A stretch of 44,859 bases of DNA. It comes from an uncultured Ruthenibacterium sp. GTDB taxonomy: Bacteria > Bacillota > Clostridia > Oscillospirales > Ruminococcaceae. Below are positions 1 to 7,556 of this stretch, one piece after another. The notes below the pieces were generated by a model that saw only the letters and a list, made by a program, of their open reading frames with translations, had not been told where the DNA came from and ran no database searches. How positions within the stretch are numbered: position 1 is the first letter of the stretch; each line of letters begins with the position of its first letter. The DNA lies in NCBI GenBank assembly GCA_944388395.1, contig CALXIP010000002.1:1-44859 (forward strand), in the 5' to 3' direction. Both the position numbers and the translations under genes were made by a program.

Positions 1-22
1 AAATTCAAAGACATTTGTCCGT

Positions 23-748
23 TCAGGTTTGGAAACGCACGCTGAAGCTGCATTTGTCGCCCCGGGTATAGTTGCGCGAAAACTCGATGATGCGGTCGTT
101 TTCGTCGTAGCTGGTGCACTCGAACAGCAGAACCGCCTGGTCTGCGTCGGTGCCCAGCATCCGGGCGTCCTTCTGCTCCAGCTGGGCCAGATCCAGCGTC
201 TGTCTGGCGCGGGCCAGATGGACGCCGTAGAAATTGTACACTTCGTACAGGGAAAAAATCGAAAGATCGATGCCTTCCAGCTTTGGCACGATGTTTTGGG
301 GAATGAAGATCTCCTCCAGCGAAAGTGCTTCGCCGCCGGCGTAGCACAGCCGCTTGACGTAGTAGATCTCGTCCTCGGGGTCGATGCCGAACAACAGGCC
401 GTACTTGCGGCCCGCTTTGCGCAGCACCTTGGTCAGCACCCGGGTGGACGGCTCCGCATTCTTTTCCAGAATGGTCTGGGTGAAGCCGTTCAGACGGTCC
501 AGATCCCGCTTGATCTTGGGACCCAGCACGTAGACACCCTTGCCCTGCACCCGCTTAAGCAGGCCTTCGTGCACCAGTGCGTCCACCGCACTGCGCACGG
601 TCAGCCGGTTGATCTCATACTGTTCGGCCAGGTCGTTCTCCGAGGGGATGGCTGTGCCCAGCAGATACTCCCCTTCCTCGATCTTGGTCCGGATGATCTC
701 ACGCAGCTGCAGGTAGATGGGTGTTCGGGGTTCGGTAATGCCGGCCAT
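23..748 (-). CDS. GntR-family (HutC/UTRA) transcriptional regulator, second copy
   Basis: Ligand-responsive repressor of about 241 residues. The N-terminal winged helix-turn-helix (about residues 8-75) carries the GntR signature, with PSENDLAEQYEINRLTVRSA followed by a G-KGVYVL wing. The rest is a UTRA effector domain, which in this subfamily usually binds sugar phosphates. I chose the ATG at 748 because it forms a TAATG overlap with the stop of the upstream kinase, implying translational coupling; a GTG six bases upstream is possible. It is the last visible gene of the Amadori-compound operon and is a distinct paralog of the regulator at 1563-2297, so the cluster has two sensors. The effector (perhaps a 6-phosphorylated fructosamine) is inferred from the neighbours. 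The left window edge hides anything downstream. Confidence 0.9.
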   Translation of the reverse strand: MAGITEPRTPIYLQLREIIRTKIEEGEYLLGTAIPSENDLAEQYEINRLTVRSAVDALVHEGLLKRVQGKGVYVLGPKIKRDLDRLNGFTQTILEKNAEPSTRVLTKVLRKAGRKYGLLFGIDPEDEIYYVKRLCYAGGEALSLEEIFIPQNIVPKLEGIDLSIFSLYEVYNFYGVHLARARQTLDLAQLEQKDARMLGTDADQAVLLFECTSYDENDRIIEFSRNYTRGDKCSFSVRFQT

Positions 749-1542
749 TACCACGCACCGAAGTAACGCAGAGTCTCGGTGGAATTGGCCGCGCCTTTCT
801 TCATGCAGTCCTCGATGGGCAGGCCCTCCACCAGGCCCGTCAAAAAGCCCGCGATGTAGCTGTCGCCGGCGCCCATGGTGTCCACCAGATCTTCGCAGGG
901 CACAATGCCGAACTTGTGGAACGTCTCGCCGTCAAAGCACAGGCTGCCCTCTTCGCCCAGCATGGCGATGACCAGCTTGGGGCCCTGGCCGTGCAGGACC
1001 TTCATCAGTTCCCGCAGGGTCTCGGTGTCGCCGTCGTCCGAGGAGAAGAACAGATAGTCCGTGTGGGGGATGGCCGTGCGGCTGGCCTCGTCGCCCGGGC
1101 GGGTGGCGCAGTCAAAGGCGGTCTTGACGCCCATGCCCTCCAGCCGGCCGAAGAACCCTTCCACCTTGCCCCACAAGTCGCACACCACCACGTCGTGCTG
1201 GGCGATGAAGGCCAGGTCCTCTTCGCTCAGGGTGTAGTCGGTCAGAACGCCCTCGTCGTAGTCGCCAAACACGCGCTCGCCATCGATCAGCTGCACCTGA
1301 GAAACCGCGGTGCCGCCCTCTTTCACGTGCATGTGGGACACATCCACGCCCTTGCCTTCCACGGCCTGCCGCATGATGCTGCCGTACTCATCGCTGCCCA
1401 CGGGCCCGATGTAGGACGCCTGGCCGCCCAGACGAACAGCGTACACCGCCATATTGACGGGACCGCCGCCGGGGTAGGCCTTGCCCCCGTCCACGTTGTT
1501 GTAATAGTCGATGCAGTTGCTTCCGATGGCCGCAAGTTTCAT
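748..1542 (-). CDS. frlD: PfkB-family fructoselysine 6-kinase
   Basis: ATP-dependent sugar kinase of 264 residues, expected to phosphorylate the C6 hydroxyl of fructoselysine or a related Amadori product in the cytoplasm. It starts MKLAAIGSNCIDYY and has the substrate-binding glycine stretch PGGGPVNMAVYAVRLGG. It has the PfkB signature DTMGAGDSYIAGFLTG near the C-terminus, where the Asp is the catalytic base, and ends RYFGAW, close to the QYHGAW ending of E. coli FrlD. GDYDEGVL also matches FrlD. The Shine-Dalgarno AAAGGAAGAG sits 5 nt before the ATG. It lies between two GntR/UTRA genes. A second FrlD-like kinase heads the same operon, so the two may serve different glycated amino acids. PfkB assignment is firm; the exact substrate is inference. 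Confidence 0.85.
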   Translation of the reverse strand: MKLAAIGSNCIDYYNNVDGGKAYPGGGPVNMAVYAVRLGGQASYIGPVGSDEYGSIMRQAVEGKGVDVSHMHVKEGGTAVSQVQLIDGERVFGDYDEGVLTDYTLSEEDLAFIAQHDVVVCDLWGKVEGFFGRLEGMGVKTAFDCATRPGDEASRTAIPHTDYLFFSSDDGDTETLRELMKVLHGQGPKLVIAMLGEEGSLCFDGETFHKFGIVPCEDLVDTMGAGDSYIAGFLTGLVEGLPIEDCMKKGAANSTETLRYFGAW

Positions 1543-1562
1543 AAGATCTCTTCCTTTCTGTT

Positions 1563-2297
1563 TCAGCGGGTGAGCACGCTGGAAAATCGCACCTGATCCG
1601 CGCGCACCACAGATTTAAAATATTCCACGGGTCGGTCGTTGATATCGCTGGACACGCCGGACAGATAGAACACCGGCTGTCCCTCTTCCATATTCAGGCG
1701 CTGCGCTTCCTCCTCGGTGGTGTAGGTGATGCCCACCTCTTCCCGGCCGTGATGCACGCCCACGCCGTAGCACTCCAGCACGGAATACAGTGATTCTTCG
1801 CAGAAATCGTACCGTTCCAGATAAGGATAACGGCTGTAGTCCACGTAGCTGTGCTCAATCATGAGGGGCACCCCGTCCACCACGCGCAAACGGCGCAGGT
1901 AAAAGACGCTGCTGCCCTCTTCCAGCTGCAGTTTTTGGGCCACATGGCGGTCCGCCTTCAGGATCTGGCGGTCCAGCAGCCGGGTCTCCAGCACGCGGCC
2001 GGCCAGATACACCGCTTCGGACACGGACATGGCGTCCTGCAAATCACGCTCCAGCTTGGGCGGCGCCACAAAGGTGCCTGAGCCTTTTCGGTTGTACAGC
2101 TTACCTTCCACGATCAGCCGTTTGATGGCGCTGCGCAGAGTGGTGCGGTTGAAATTCCACATGGAGCACATATCCCGCTCGCTGGGCAGCTTTGCGTGGG
2201 GCGGCAGCTTTTTTTCCAGAATGTAACACTCGATGTGTTCGGCGGCTTCGTCCCGGGGCCGGGCGTGGCCGGACGAACCGGTCCTCGCGGTACTCAC
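1563..2297 (-). CDS. GntR-family (HutC/UTRA) transcriptional regulator, first copy
   Basis: Repressor of 244 residues with an N-terminal GntR winged helix (about residues 15-85; PSERDMCSMWNFNRTTLRSA, then KGSGTFVAPP) and a C-terminal UTRA domain. I chose the GTG start at 2297: it lies 4 nt after the stop of the YjbQ-family gene, with GGGAGAG about 7 nt upstream inside that gene's end. It sits in mid-operon and probably acts on the divergent promoter region at 5403-5720, where several TGGTTT/AAACCA half-sites occur. Its role as an FrlR-like regulator of Amadori-compound use is inferred from the adjoining frlD and frlC genes. Confidence 0.88.
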   Translation of the reverse strand: MSTARTGSSGHARPRDEAAEHIECYILEKKLPPHAKLPSERDMCSMWNFNRTTLRSAIKRLIVEGKLYNRKGSGTFVAPPKLERDLQDAMSVSEAVYLAGRVLETRLLDRQILKADRHVAQKLQLEEGSSVFYLRRLRVVDGVPLMIEHSYVDYSRYPYLERYDFCEESLYSVLECYGVGVHHGREEVGITYTTEEEAQRLNMEEGQPVFYLSGVSSDINDRPVEYFKSVVRADQVRFSSVLTR

Positions 2298-2301
2298 AGG
2301 G

Positions 2302-2727
2302 TCACTCTCCCTCTACGATGACCAGCACCGTGCGCTTGGCCGGGCCGTCAAATTCGCAGAAGTAGATATCCTGCGCGCCGCCGCGCACCATCTCGCCGTC
2401 AATGATGGGGAAATGGCAGTGGTTGCCCGTGATGTAGGCCTTCAGATGGCCTGTGGGGTTGCCCGCGGTGGAGCCGTAATCCTTGAGCATGCGGGCGTGG
2501 CTGTACGGAAAATCCTCCGGTGCCATCCGGCTCAGGAACACCTCGATGTCGCTCTCCAGGCACTCCAGGGATTCGTTCACGGTCACGCCGGTGGTGGTGT
2601 GCTTTGTCAGCACAGTGACCATGCCGTTTTTCACGCCGCTCTCGGCCACGATCTGCTCCACCTGCCGGGTGAGCAGATCCATCTCGTTGTAGGTTTTGGT
2701 CAAAATGGTAATGGGCTTGACAAACAT
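2302..2727 (-). CDS. YjbQ/UPF0047 family protein
   Basis: Small cytoplasmic protein of 141 residues, the usual length for the YjbQ/UPF0047 family (annotated elsewhere as secondary thiamine-phosphate synthase, physiological role uncertain). The family core is visible: KHTTTGVTVNE, YSHARMLKDYGSTAGN, GHLKAYITGNH, then a C-terminal EFDGPAKRTVLVIVEG. The conserved histidines and the acidic EFDGP stretch are present, so it looks intact. ATG at 2727 is preceded by AAAGGAGAA. It sits between the amidohydrolase-fold gene and the GntR gene, 26 nt and 4 nt away, so all are co-transcribed. Its presence in an Amadori-sugar operon is unusual; I infer only that it works on an intermediate of that pathway. 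Confidence 0.85.
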   Translation of the reverse strand: MFVKPITILTKTYNEMDLLTRQVEQIVAESGVKNGMVTVLTKHTTTGVTVNESLECLESDIEVFLSRMAPEDFPYSHARMLKDYGSTAGNPTGHLKAYITGNHCHFPIIDGEMVRGGAQDIYFCEFDGPAKRTVLVIVEGE

Positions 2728-2753
2728 GCGCGTTCTCCTTTCCACTGGTGCGG

Positions 2754-3605
2754 TCAGTCCAGCCCGCCCAGAAAATCGATGGCGTTCTGCCCGCGGATCA
2801 GATCCAGCGTGCTGTCCCGCAGGCCCAGCTCGCCGATGGCCTGCGCCATGCGGATCTGCTCGAAACGGGGGTTCGAGGAGGCGAACATCACCTGATGGCG
2901 CAGACTGCGGTCGATCCAGGTGAGGGGAACGTCCCTGGTAAAGGTCTGCACAAAGAACTCCTTGGCACAGTCGAAATACAGCGCGCCGGTATCGGCGTAG
3001 ACGTTTTCGTACTTGACCATGAGCATGGCGGTCTCCCGCACCCAGGGCCAGCCGAACTGCGCCAGGCAGATGCGCAGGCGGGGATGCTTTTCGGCCACCC
3101 GCTCGAACCGCAGGGGATGACCGTACTCGGTCTGGGTATCCGGTTCCCAGGACAGGCCCGCATGGAACATCACAGGCTTGTTGTACTTCTCGCACAGCTG
3201 ATAGAAGGGCTCCAGCCGCTCATCGTCCGGATAGAAGTGCTGGCGGCCCGGATGCAGCTTCAGGCCTTTCAGGCCAAGGTCCGTGAACGCGTGCTCCAGT
3301 TTTTCCAGGGCGCCCGGCGCCATGGGGTCCACGCTGGCAAATCCGATGAATTTGTCCGGCGCCAGGTCCACCAGGCGACGGATCTCCTCATTTTCCACCA
3401 CGGCGCAGCCCAGGGTGGAGGTGTAATCCGCAGGCATCAGGCACAGTTTGTCCAGCCCGGCGCAGCGCATCTGGTTGAAGATGTGCTCCAGCGGCGCGGT
3501 CCCGTTGCGGTGGATGTTCAGCGCGTTGTGGCGCATCTCCTCCCGGGCGGGGTCCTCATTGATGGGTTCAAAGAACGCCGGGTACACGTGCATATCAATA
3601 AACAA
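2754..3605 (-). CDS. Amidohydrolase-2-like TIM-barrel protein with missing metal ligands
   Basis: Protein of 283 residues resembling the amidohydrolase_2 (PF04909) family of metal-dependent hydrolases and decarboxylases. Several landmarks remain: FIDMHVYP at the N-terminus, GLKGLKLHPG (about 111-120), PVMFHAG (about 144-150), LAQFGWPW (about 181-188) and FASSNPRFE (about 241-249). By-eye comparison with the family pattern (DxHxH, H in FHxG, LAHxG, GSDxP) shows the second histidine of the first motif as Tyr8, the LAH histidine as Gln183 and the GSD aspartate as Asn245. It may bind no metal or work differently. The start is TTG at 3605, supported by GGAAAGGAAG 7 nt upstream; no in-frame ATG fits. 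It follows frlC after a perfect palindrome. Confidence 0.75.
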   Translation of the reverse strand: MFIDMHVYPAFFEPINEDPAREEMRHNALNIHRNGTAPLEHIFNQMRCAGLDKLCLMPADYTSTLGCAVVENEEIRRLVDLAPDKFIGFASVDPMAPGALEKLEHAFTDLGLKGLKLHPGRQHFYPDDERLEPFYQLCEKYNKPVMFHAGLSWEPDTQTEYGHPLRFERVAEKHPRLRICLAQFGWPWVRETAMLMVKYENVYADTGALYFDCAKEFFVQTFTRDVPLTWIDRSLRHQVMFASSNPRFEQIRMAQAIGELGLRDSTLDLIRGQNAIDFLGGLD

Positions 3606-3635
3606 TGGGCATCTTCCTTTCCTAGACAGACAGGC

Positions 3636-3663
3636 GCGATCCGCCCGGATCCGGGCGGATCGC
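3636..3663. repeat. 28-nt perfect palindrome between frlC and the amidohydrolase gene
   Basis: The segment is fully self-complementary around a central GGATCC and begins GCGATCCGCC. It lies in the 67-nt gap inside the operon, just upstream of the Shine-Dalgarno of the amidohydrolase-fold gene. No U-run follows on the minus strand, so it is not a standard terminator. An intercistronic mRNA-stability or processing hairpin is more likely; a protein operator is the alternative. Confidence 0.7.
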
Positions 3664-3672
3664 TGCCACGGG

Positions 3673-4506
3673 TCAGAACCCGACTTCGTTCATCATGGCG
3701 CGCACGTTGTCCACGGCGCGTTTTGCATACATGCGCGGCTCATTGATATAGCCCAGCACCAGCTCCAGCGTAGCGGTGCGGTTGTATCCGATGCGCTTCA
3801 GCTCGTACAGCATCTCCTTCAGCGGCATGGAACCCTCGCCCGGCATGATGTGGCTGTCGGTGCCCTGCTCGCCGTCGATGATGTGCATATGGTCCATCTT
3901 GTCGCCCAGCTTGTCGAAGTAGGCCATGATGCTCTCGTGCTGCACAAAGGGCGGCACCACGTCGCACATACCCACCACATAGGGGTTGTCGATGCGGCGG
4001 AACAGCTCCACCAGATCGTTGGCGCGGGTGAAGAAGTTGGACTCATAGGGCGTCAGGGCCTCCACGGTCAGCTTTACACCCACTTTTGCGGCGTGCTCGC
4101 CCAGTTCACGGATGGTTTTTTCCAGCCGGGGCCACAGCTCTTCGTAGGTTGCCAGATAGCCGCCGTTGGCAGGGCTGGTCAGCATGTATTCGGCGCCCAT
4201 CTCCTTGGCCATGTCCAGGCACAGCTTCAGGTATGCCACGGCGTCCTCGCGCTGGGCTTCGCTGCCGATCATATAATTATAAGGATAGGCGTTGTGTTCC
4301 GGCGTGTAGCCCAGAACCGGCATTTCGTATTTGTCGATCAGGCGTTTGACTTCGTTGATGTCGCCGGCCTTCAGATCCGGTGCATAGGCGTGGGGCCGGC
4401 CGCCCCACAGCTCGATGTAATCGTAGCCGAACTCCTTCGCATCGGCAAAGCAGTGCTCCAGCGGATTGCGCTGATAGCCGGACGTAAACATGCCAAGTTT
4501 CATCAT
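3673..4506 (-). CDS. frlC: Fructoselysine 3-epimerase (xylose-isomerase-like TIM barrel)
   Basis: Protein of 277 residues that should interconvert fructoselysine and psicoselysine, letting the C3 epimer enter the pathway. It aligns by eye along its whole length with E. coli FrlC. The N-terminus MKLGMFTSGYQRNPLEHCF matches MKTGMFTCGHQRLPIEHAF, and the two share IELWGGRPHAYAPDLKAG, the GYTPE stretch, LTPYESN, YFDKLGDK and PGEGSMPL. The metal-site acids and histidines of the barrel (VEALTPYESN, DVVPPF, HMHIIDGEQG, LELV) are in place. The ATG at 4506 has a perfect AGGAGG 8 nt upstream. It lies 32 nt downstream of the lead kinase gene. Confidence 0.88.
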   Translation of the reverse strand: MMKLGMFTSGYQRNPLEHCFADAKEFGYDYIELWGGRPHAYAPDLKAGDINEVKRLIDKYEMPVLGYTPEHNAYPYNYMIGSEAQREDAVAYLKLCLDMAKEMGAEYMLTSPANGGYLATYEELWPRLEKTIRELGEHAAKVGVKLTVEALTPYESNFFTRANDLVELFRRIDNPYVVGMCDVVPPFVQHESIMAYFDKLGDKMDHMHIIDGEQGTDSHIMPGEGSMPLKEMLYELKRIGYNRTATLELVLGYINEPRMYAKRAVDNVRAMMNEVGF

Positions 4507-4538
4507 TGTGGGAACCTCCTTCAAATCAAACCGTTTGT

Positions 4539-5372
4539 TTATTTGTCTTCCTTGACCCAAGGCTCAAAGACTTCTACTACACGGGACGCCACACCGGCGC
4601 CCTCTTCCAGGCATTCCACCAGCGGCTTGTGATTCAGATAGCCGTGCAGGAACCCGGCGATAAAGCTGTCGCCCGCGCCCACGGTGTTCACCACCTGTTT
4701 TGCGGGAATGATGCCGAAGCTGACGAACTCCTTGCCGTCCCAGGCCAGGCTGCCCTTTTCGCCGAAGGTCGCCACCGCCACCTTCATGCCCCGGGCCACC
4801 TTGTCCTTTAAAAAGTTGCGGATGAACTCATCCCGGTCTTTGTGATACGAATAGAAGCCGATGTCCACATAGGGCAGCGTGCTCTCCACCAGCGGATGAT
4901 CCAGCCGGTCGGCGTAGTCGAAGCTGATCAGCGCATGGCCCCGCTCCTTGATGGCCGGCAGCGTGTTCTCGGCATTGCCCCACAGCGCGGTGTGCACCAG
5001 ATCGCAGCTGGCCGCGTAGTTGATGTCCTCTTCGTCGAACACGATGTTCTCCAGCACGCCCTCAATGTAATCGCCGTGCACGCGGTCGTTGCCGTTCAGC
5101 GTCATATACGTAATGGCCGTGGGGCCGTCGCCCACCTTCAGGTGGCTGACGTCCAGCCCTTCCTCTTTCAGCGTCTCCAGCATCCAGCGGCCGTTTTCGT
5201 CGCTGCCGGTGGTGCTGATGATGGCGGTGGGAACGCCCAGCTTCTGCAGGTTCACGCCGGTGTCCACCACGTTGCCCGTGGGATACTTCCGGTCTTTAAA
5301 CACACGGCCTTCGTGATCCGTGTACTCGGTGTAATGGTCGATGCAGTTATCACCAATCGCTGCTGCTCTCAT
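4539..5372 (-). CDS. PfkB-family carbohydrate kinase, FrlD-like, first gene of the operon
   Basis: Sugar kinase of 277 residues related to FrlD (MRAAAIGDNCIDHYTEY) with the PfkB signature NTVGAGDSFIAGFLHGY and a GNVVDTGVNLQKLG substrate-side glycine motif. It is clearly diverged from the kinase at 748-1542: it has the insertion EYTDHEGRVFKDRKYPTGN and ends in EPWVKEDK rather than FGAW. I chose the ATG at 5372 because AGGAGGG lies 9 nt upstream; an ATG at 5402 is open but lacks a ribosome site. It is led by a near-consensus promoter at 5460-5488. Substrate unknown: a different glycated amine or a fructosamine of another amino acid is the inference. Confidence 0.85.
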   Translation of the reverse strand: MRAAAIGDNCIDHYTEYTDHEGRVFKDRKYPTGNVVDTGVNLQKLGVPTAIISTTGSDENGRWMLETLKEEGLDVSHLKVGDGPTAITYMTLNGNDRVHGDYIEGVLENIVFDEEDINYAASCDLVHTALWGNAENTLPAIKERGHALISFDYADRLDHPLVESTLPYVDIGFYSYHKDRDEFIRNFLKDKVARGMKVAVATFGEKGSLAWDGKEFVSFGIIPAKQVVNTVGAGDSFIAGFLHGYLNHKPLVECLEEGAGVASRVVEVFEPWVKEDK

Positions 5373-5429
5373 CTTCACAAATCCCTCCTGGTCTGTTTTC
5401 ATGCAGAACTTGTTAAGTAAACAGATATG

Positions 5430-5590
5430 TGCATGGGTTTTTTAAACCACTTCACCCATAGTATAACGCGGCCCCGAATCTGCGTCAATGGAACGGTTGA
5501 CCGAAAAAAAAGAAGGTTTTTCGGTGGAAAAACCAAAAACTGGTTTGGTTTTCGGCCGGCAAATAGACCATCTGGCCAAATGGTTTAGTT
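5430..5590. promoter_or_regulatory. Cluster of TGGTTT/AAACCA half-sites, candidate GntR/UTRA operators
   Basis: AAACCA occurs at 5444-5449 and 5530-5535; TGGTTT at 5541-5546 and 5581-5586. The pair AAACCA-N5-TGGTTT (5530-5546) is a perfect 6-bp inverted repeat. GACCA-N10-TGGTTT (5566-5586) is a looser second one. They flank the operon promoter and lie between it and the NhaC promoter. That the two UTRA regulators bind here is inference. The remaining intergenic sequence (5373-5881) is AT-rich with no gene seen. Confidence 0.45.
5460..5488 (-). promoter_or_regulatory. Sigma-A promoter of the Amadori-compound operon
   Basis: On the minus strand TTGACG (5488-5483) and TATACT (5465-5460) are separated by exactly 17 nt. 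Transcription would start about 80 nt before the kinase ATG at 5372. A TGGTTT-type half-site and an ATGGGT/ACCCAT inverted pair lie just downstream (5432-5459), positioned for repression. Confidence 0.75.
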
Positions 5591-5688
5591 GCTTTTTTTA
5601 AAGTGGTCCAATTTTTGTTGAAGTCATGTAGAGCATCCCTGAAAATCTGGTTGTTTTCCCGAAATTCCGGAAAGATGTCACTTTTCCG

Positions 5689-5717
5689 TTGCAGTAAGAG
5701 GGGAATCAGTCTATAAT
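5689..5717 (+). promoter_or_regulatory. Sigma-A promoter of the NhaC-family transporter gene
   Basis: TTGCAG (5689-5694) and TATAAT (5712-5717) with a 17-nt spacer. The predicted start is about 160 nt upstream of the ATG at 5882, giving a rather long AT-rich leader in which I see no recognisable riboswitch. It diverges from the Amadori operon promoter about 200 bp away. Confidence 0.65.
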
Positions 5718-5881
5718 GAAAAAAAATTTTGTCATTTGGGGAAAATGCACGAAATACAAGCTGCGCTTTTGTATCTTCTGCTCTTCCCGGCTCATTTTTT
5801 TGTTGCAGACGCGTGCCGCGCGCTTGTAAATAAACGGTGAAAAGCAATTTTCGCCCAAAAAGCATAGAAAGGAATGTTATC

Positions 5882-7426
5882 ATGGACGTCGTCTATTCCG
5901 GTTGGCTCTCACTGCTGCCGCCGGTCCTTGCCATTGTATTGGCACTCATCACCAAAGAGGTCATTTCCTCACTGCTCGTGGGCATTCTGTCGGGCACCAT
6001 CATCTACACCGCCATGGCGGGGCTTCATCCCCTTATCGGCCCGGTGGACACTTTGTTCGACACTGCGCTCAACAGCATCGATCTGTACATTCTGCTGTTC
6101 TGCTTTTTGCTGGGCGCGCTGGTGCATCTGGTCACGCTGACGGGCGGATCCAACGCATACGGCGAGTGGGCCAGCAAACGCCTGCGCACCAAACGTTCGG
6201 CCCTGCTGGCCACCAGCGCCCTGGGCTGCCTGATCTTCATTGACGACTATTTCAACTGCCTGACGGTGGGCACTGTTATGAAGCCGGTGACCGACCGGTA
6301 CAACGTGTCCCGTGCAAAGCTGTCGTACATCATCGACTCCACGGCGGCGCCTGTGTGCATCATCGCCCCCATTTCTTCCTGGGCGGCAGCCGTCAGCAGT
6401 TACATCCGGGGAACCGGAAGCTTTGAGAGCGATTTTATGGCCTTCTGTGCCACCATTCCTTTCAATCTGTATGCCCTTCTGACACTGGCCATGGTGTTCA
6501 TTCTGAGCGTGAAGGACATGGAGTTCGGCCCCATGGAGAAGGCTGAGCTGCGCGCGCAGCAAACCGGCGATCTGGGCGCGGTACAAACGGAAATCACCGA
6601 TTTGCCCGAAGGCCAGAAACGCGGCCGTGTGGCGGACATGGTGGTGCCCATTGCGGCGCTGATCGTATTTTCCATTCTGAGCATGCTGTACATCGGCGGA
6701 TTCTGGGGCGAGGACCCCGCTTTCCGCTATCAGTTCACCGCGGCCCTGGGCAACAGCGTGGCGGCCGAGGCTCTGTGCTGGGGCTCTCTGGGCGCGCTGT
6801 TCGTGGCGTTTGTGCAGTATGTGCCCCGCCGCCTGATGACCTTTGAAGAGTTCATGAAGGGCGTCAGCACCGGCATGAGCAACATGGTTTCCGCGGCCAC
6901 CATTCTGGTGCTGGCCTGGACCATCAGCGGCGTGTGCGGTCTGCTGGAGACCGACGCGTATGTGAAAGACGTCATGGTCGCCAGCAGCATTCCCGGCGGC
7001 CTGCTGCCCGCCATTGTGTTTGTGGTGGCTGCCTTCCTCAGCTTCGCCACGGGCACGTCCTGGGGCACCTTCGGCATCCTGATCCCCATCATCATCCCGG
7101 TGGCCTCCGCCATCAGCCCCCATCTGCTGATCGTCTCGCTGGCTGCCACCCTGGGCGGCAGCGTGATGGGCGACCACTGTTCCCCCATCTCCGACACCAC
7201 CATCCTGTCCAGCACGGGCGCGGGCTGCGAGCATGTGCAGCACGTGTCCACCCAGCTGCCCTACGCGCTGCTGGTGGGCGGCTGCTGCATCGTGGGCTAC
7301 CTGGTGGCCGGCTTCACCGACGGCAACGTGTGGCTGACCCTGCTGGCCGGTGTGGCGGCGCTGCTGGTGCTGATGACGCTGCTGCATCGCCGCTCGATGA
7401 AAAAGGAAGCGGCGCAGAAGAGCTGA
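5882..7426 (+). CDS. NhaC-family transporter (Na+/H+ antiporter or amino-compound importer)
   Basis: Integral membrane protein of 514 residues with about a dozen hydrophobic segments. NhaC-family landmarks are LLPPVLAIVLALITKEVISSLLVGILSG at the N-terminus (recorded here in parts: LLPPVLAIVLALITKEV, then SLLVGILSG), IFIDDYFNCLTVG, FATGTSWGTFGILIPI and GDHCSPISDTTILSS. The ATG at 5882 follows AGAAAGGA; an earlier in-frame start at 5837 has no ribosome site. The family contains sodium/proton antiporters and also amino-acid transporters (MetT, LysW and TyrT types are known). As the only transporter beside the Amadori operon, sharing its regulatory region, it is a reasonable candidate importer of the glycated amino acid. 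That role is inference. Confidence 0.8.
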   Translation: MDVVYSGWLSLLPPVLAIVLALITKEVISSLLVGILSGTIIYTAMAGLHPLIGPVDTLFDTALNSIDLYILLFCFLLGALVHLVTLTGGSNAYGEWASKRLRTKRSALLATSALGCLIFIDDYFNCLTVGTVMKPVTDRYNVSRAKLSYIIDSTAAPVCIIAPISSWAAAVSSYIRGTGSFESDFMAFCATIPFNLYALLTLAMVFILSVKDMEFGPMEKAELRAQQTGDLGAVQTEITDLPEGQKRGRVADMVVPIAALIVFSILSMLYIGGFWGEDPAFRYQFTAALGNSVAAEALCWGSLGALFVAFVQYVPRRLMTFEEFMKGVSTGMSNMVSAATILVLAWTISGVCGLLETDAYVKDVMVASSIPGGLLPAIVFVVAAFLSFATGTSWGTFGILIPIIIPVASAISPHLLIVSLAATLGGSVMGDHCSPISDTTILSSTGAGCEHVQHVSTQLPYALLVGGCCIVGYLVAGFTDGNVWLTLLAGVAALLVLMTLLHRRSMKKEAAQKS

Positions 7427-7451
7427 ACAGCCGTCTTCCCTGTTTGAATCC

Positions 7452-7486
7452 AAACCACCCGCCCGAATGGGGGCGGGTGGTTTTCT
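7452..7486 (+). terminator. Intrinsic terminator after the NhaC gene
   Basis: Stem AACCACCCGCCC / GGGCGGGTGGTT with a 6-nt loop, followed by TTTTCT. Confidence 0.8.
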
Positions 7487-7501
7487 GTTGGGACAAGACA
7501 C

Positions 7502-7530
7502 AAACGCCCCCGGCCGCGCCGGGGGCGTTT
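7502..7530 (-). terminator. Hairpin, probable terminator of the SDR operon
   Basis: Stem AAACGCCCCCGG / CCGGGGGCGTTT with a 5-nt loop, 26 nt beyond the SDR stop on the minus strand. The U-run is weak, so termination may be partial. Confidence 0.6.
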
Positions 7531-7556
7531 GCAGGGGCCGGGGCATGCGCCGCCGG

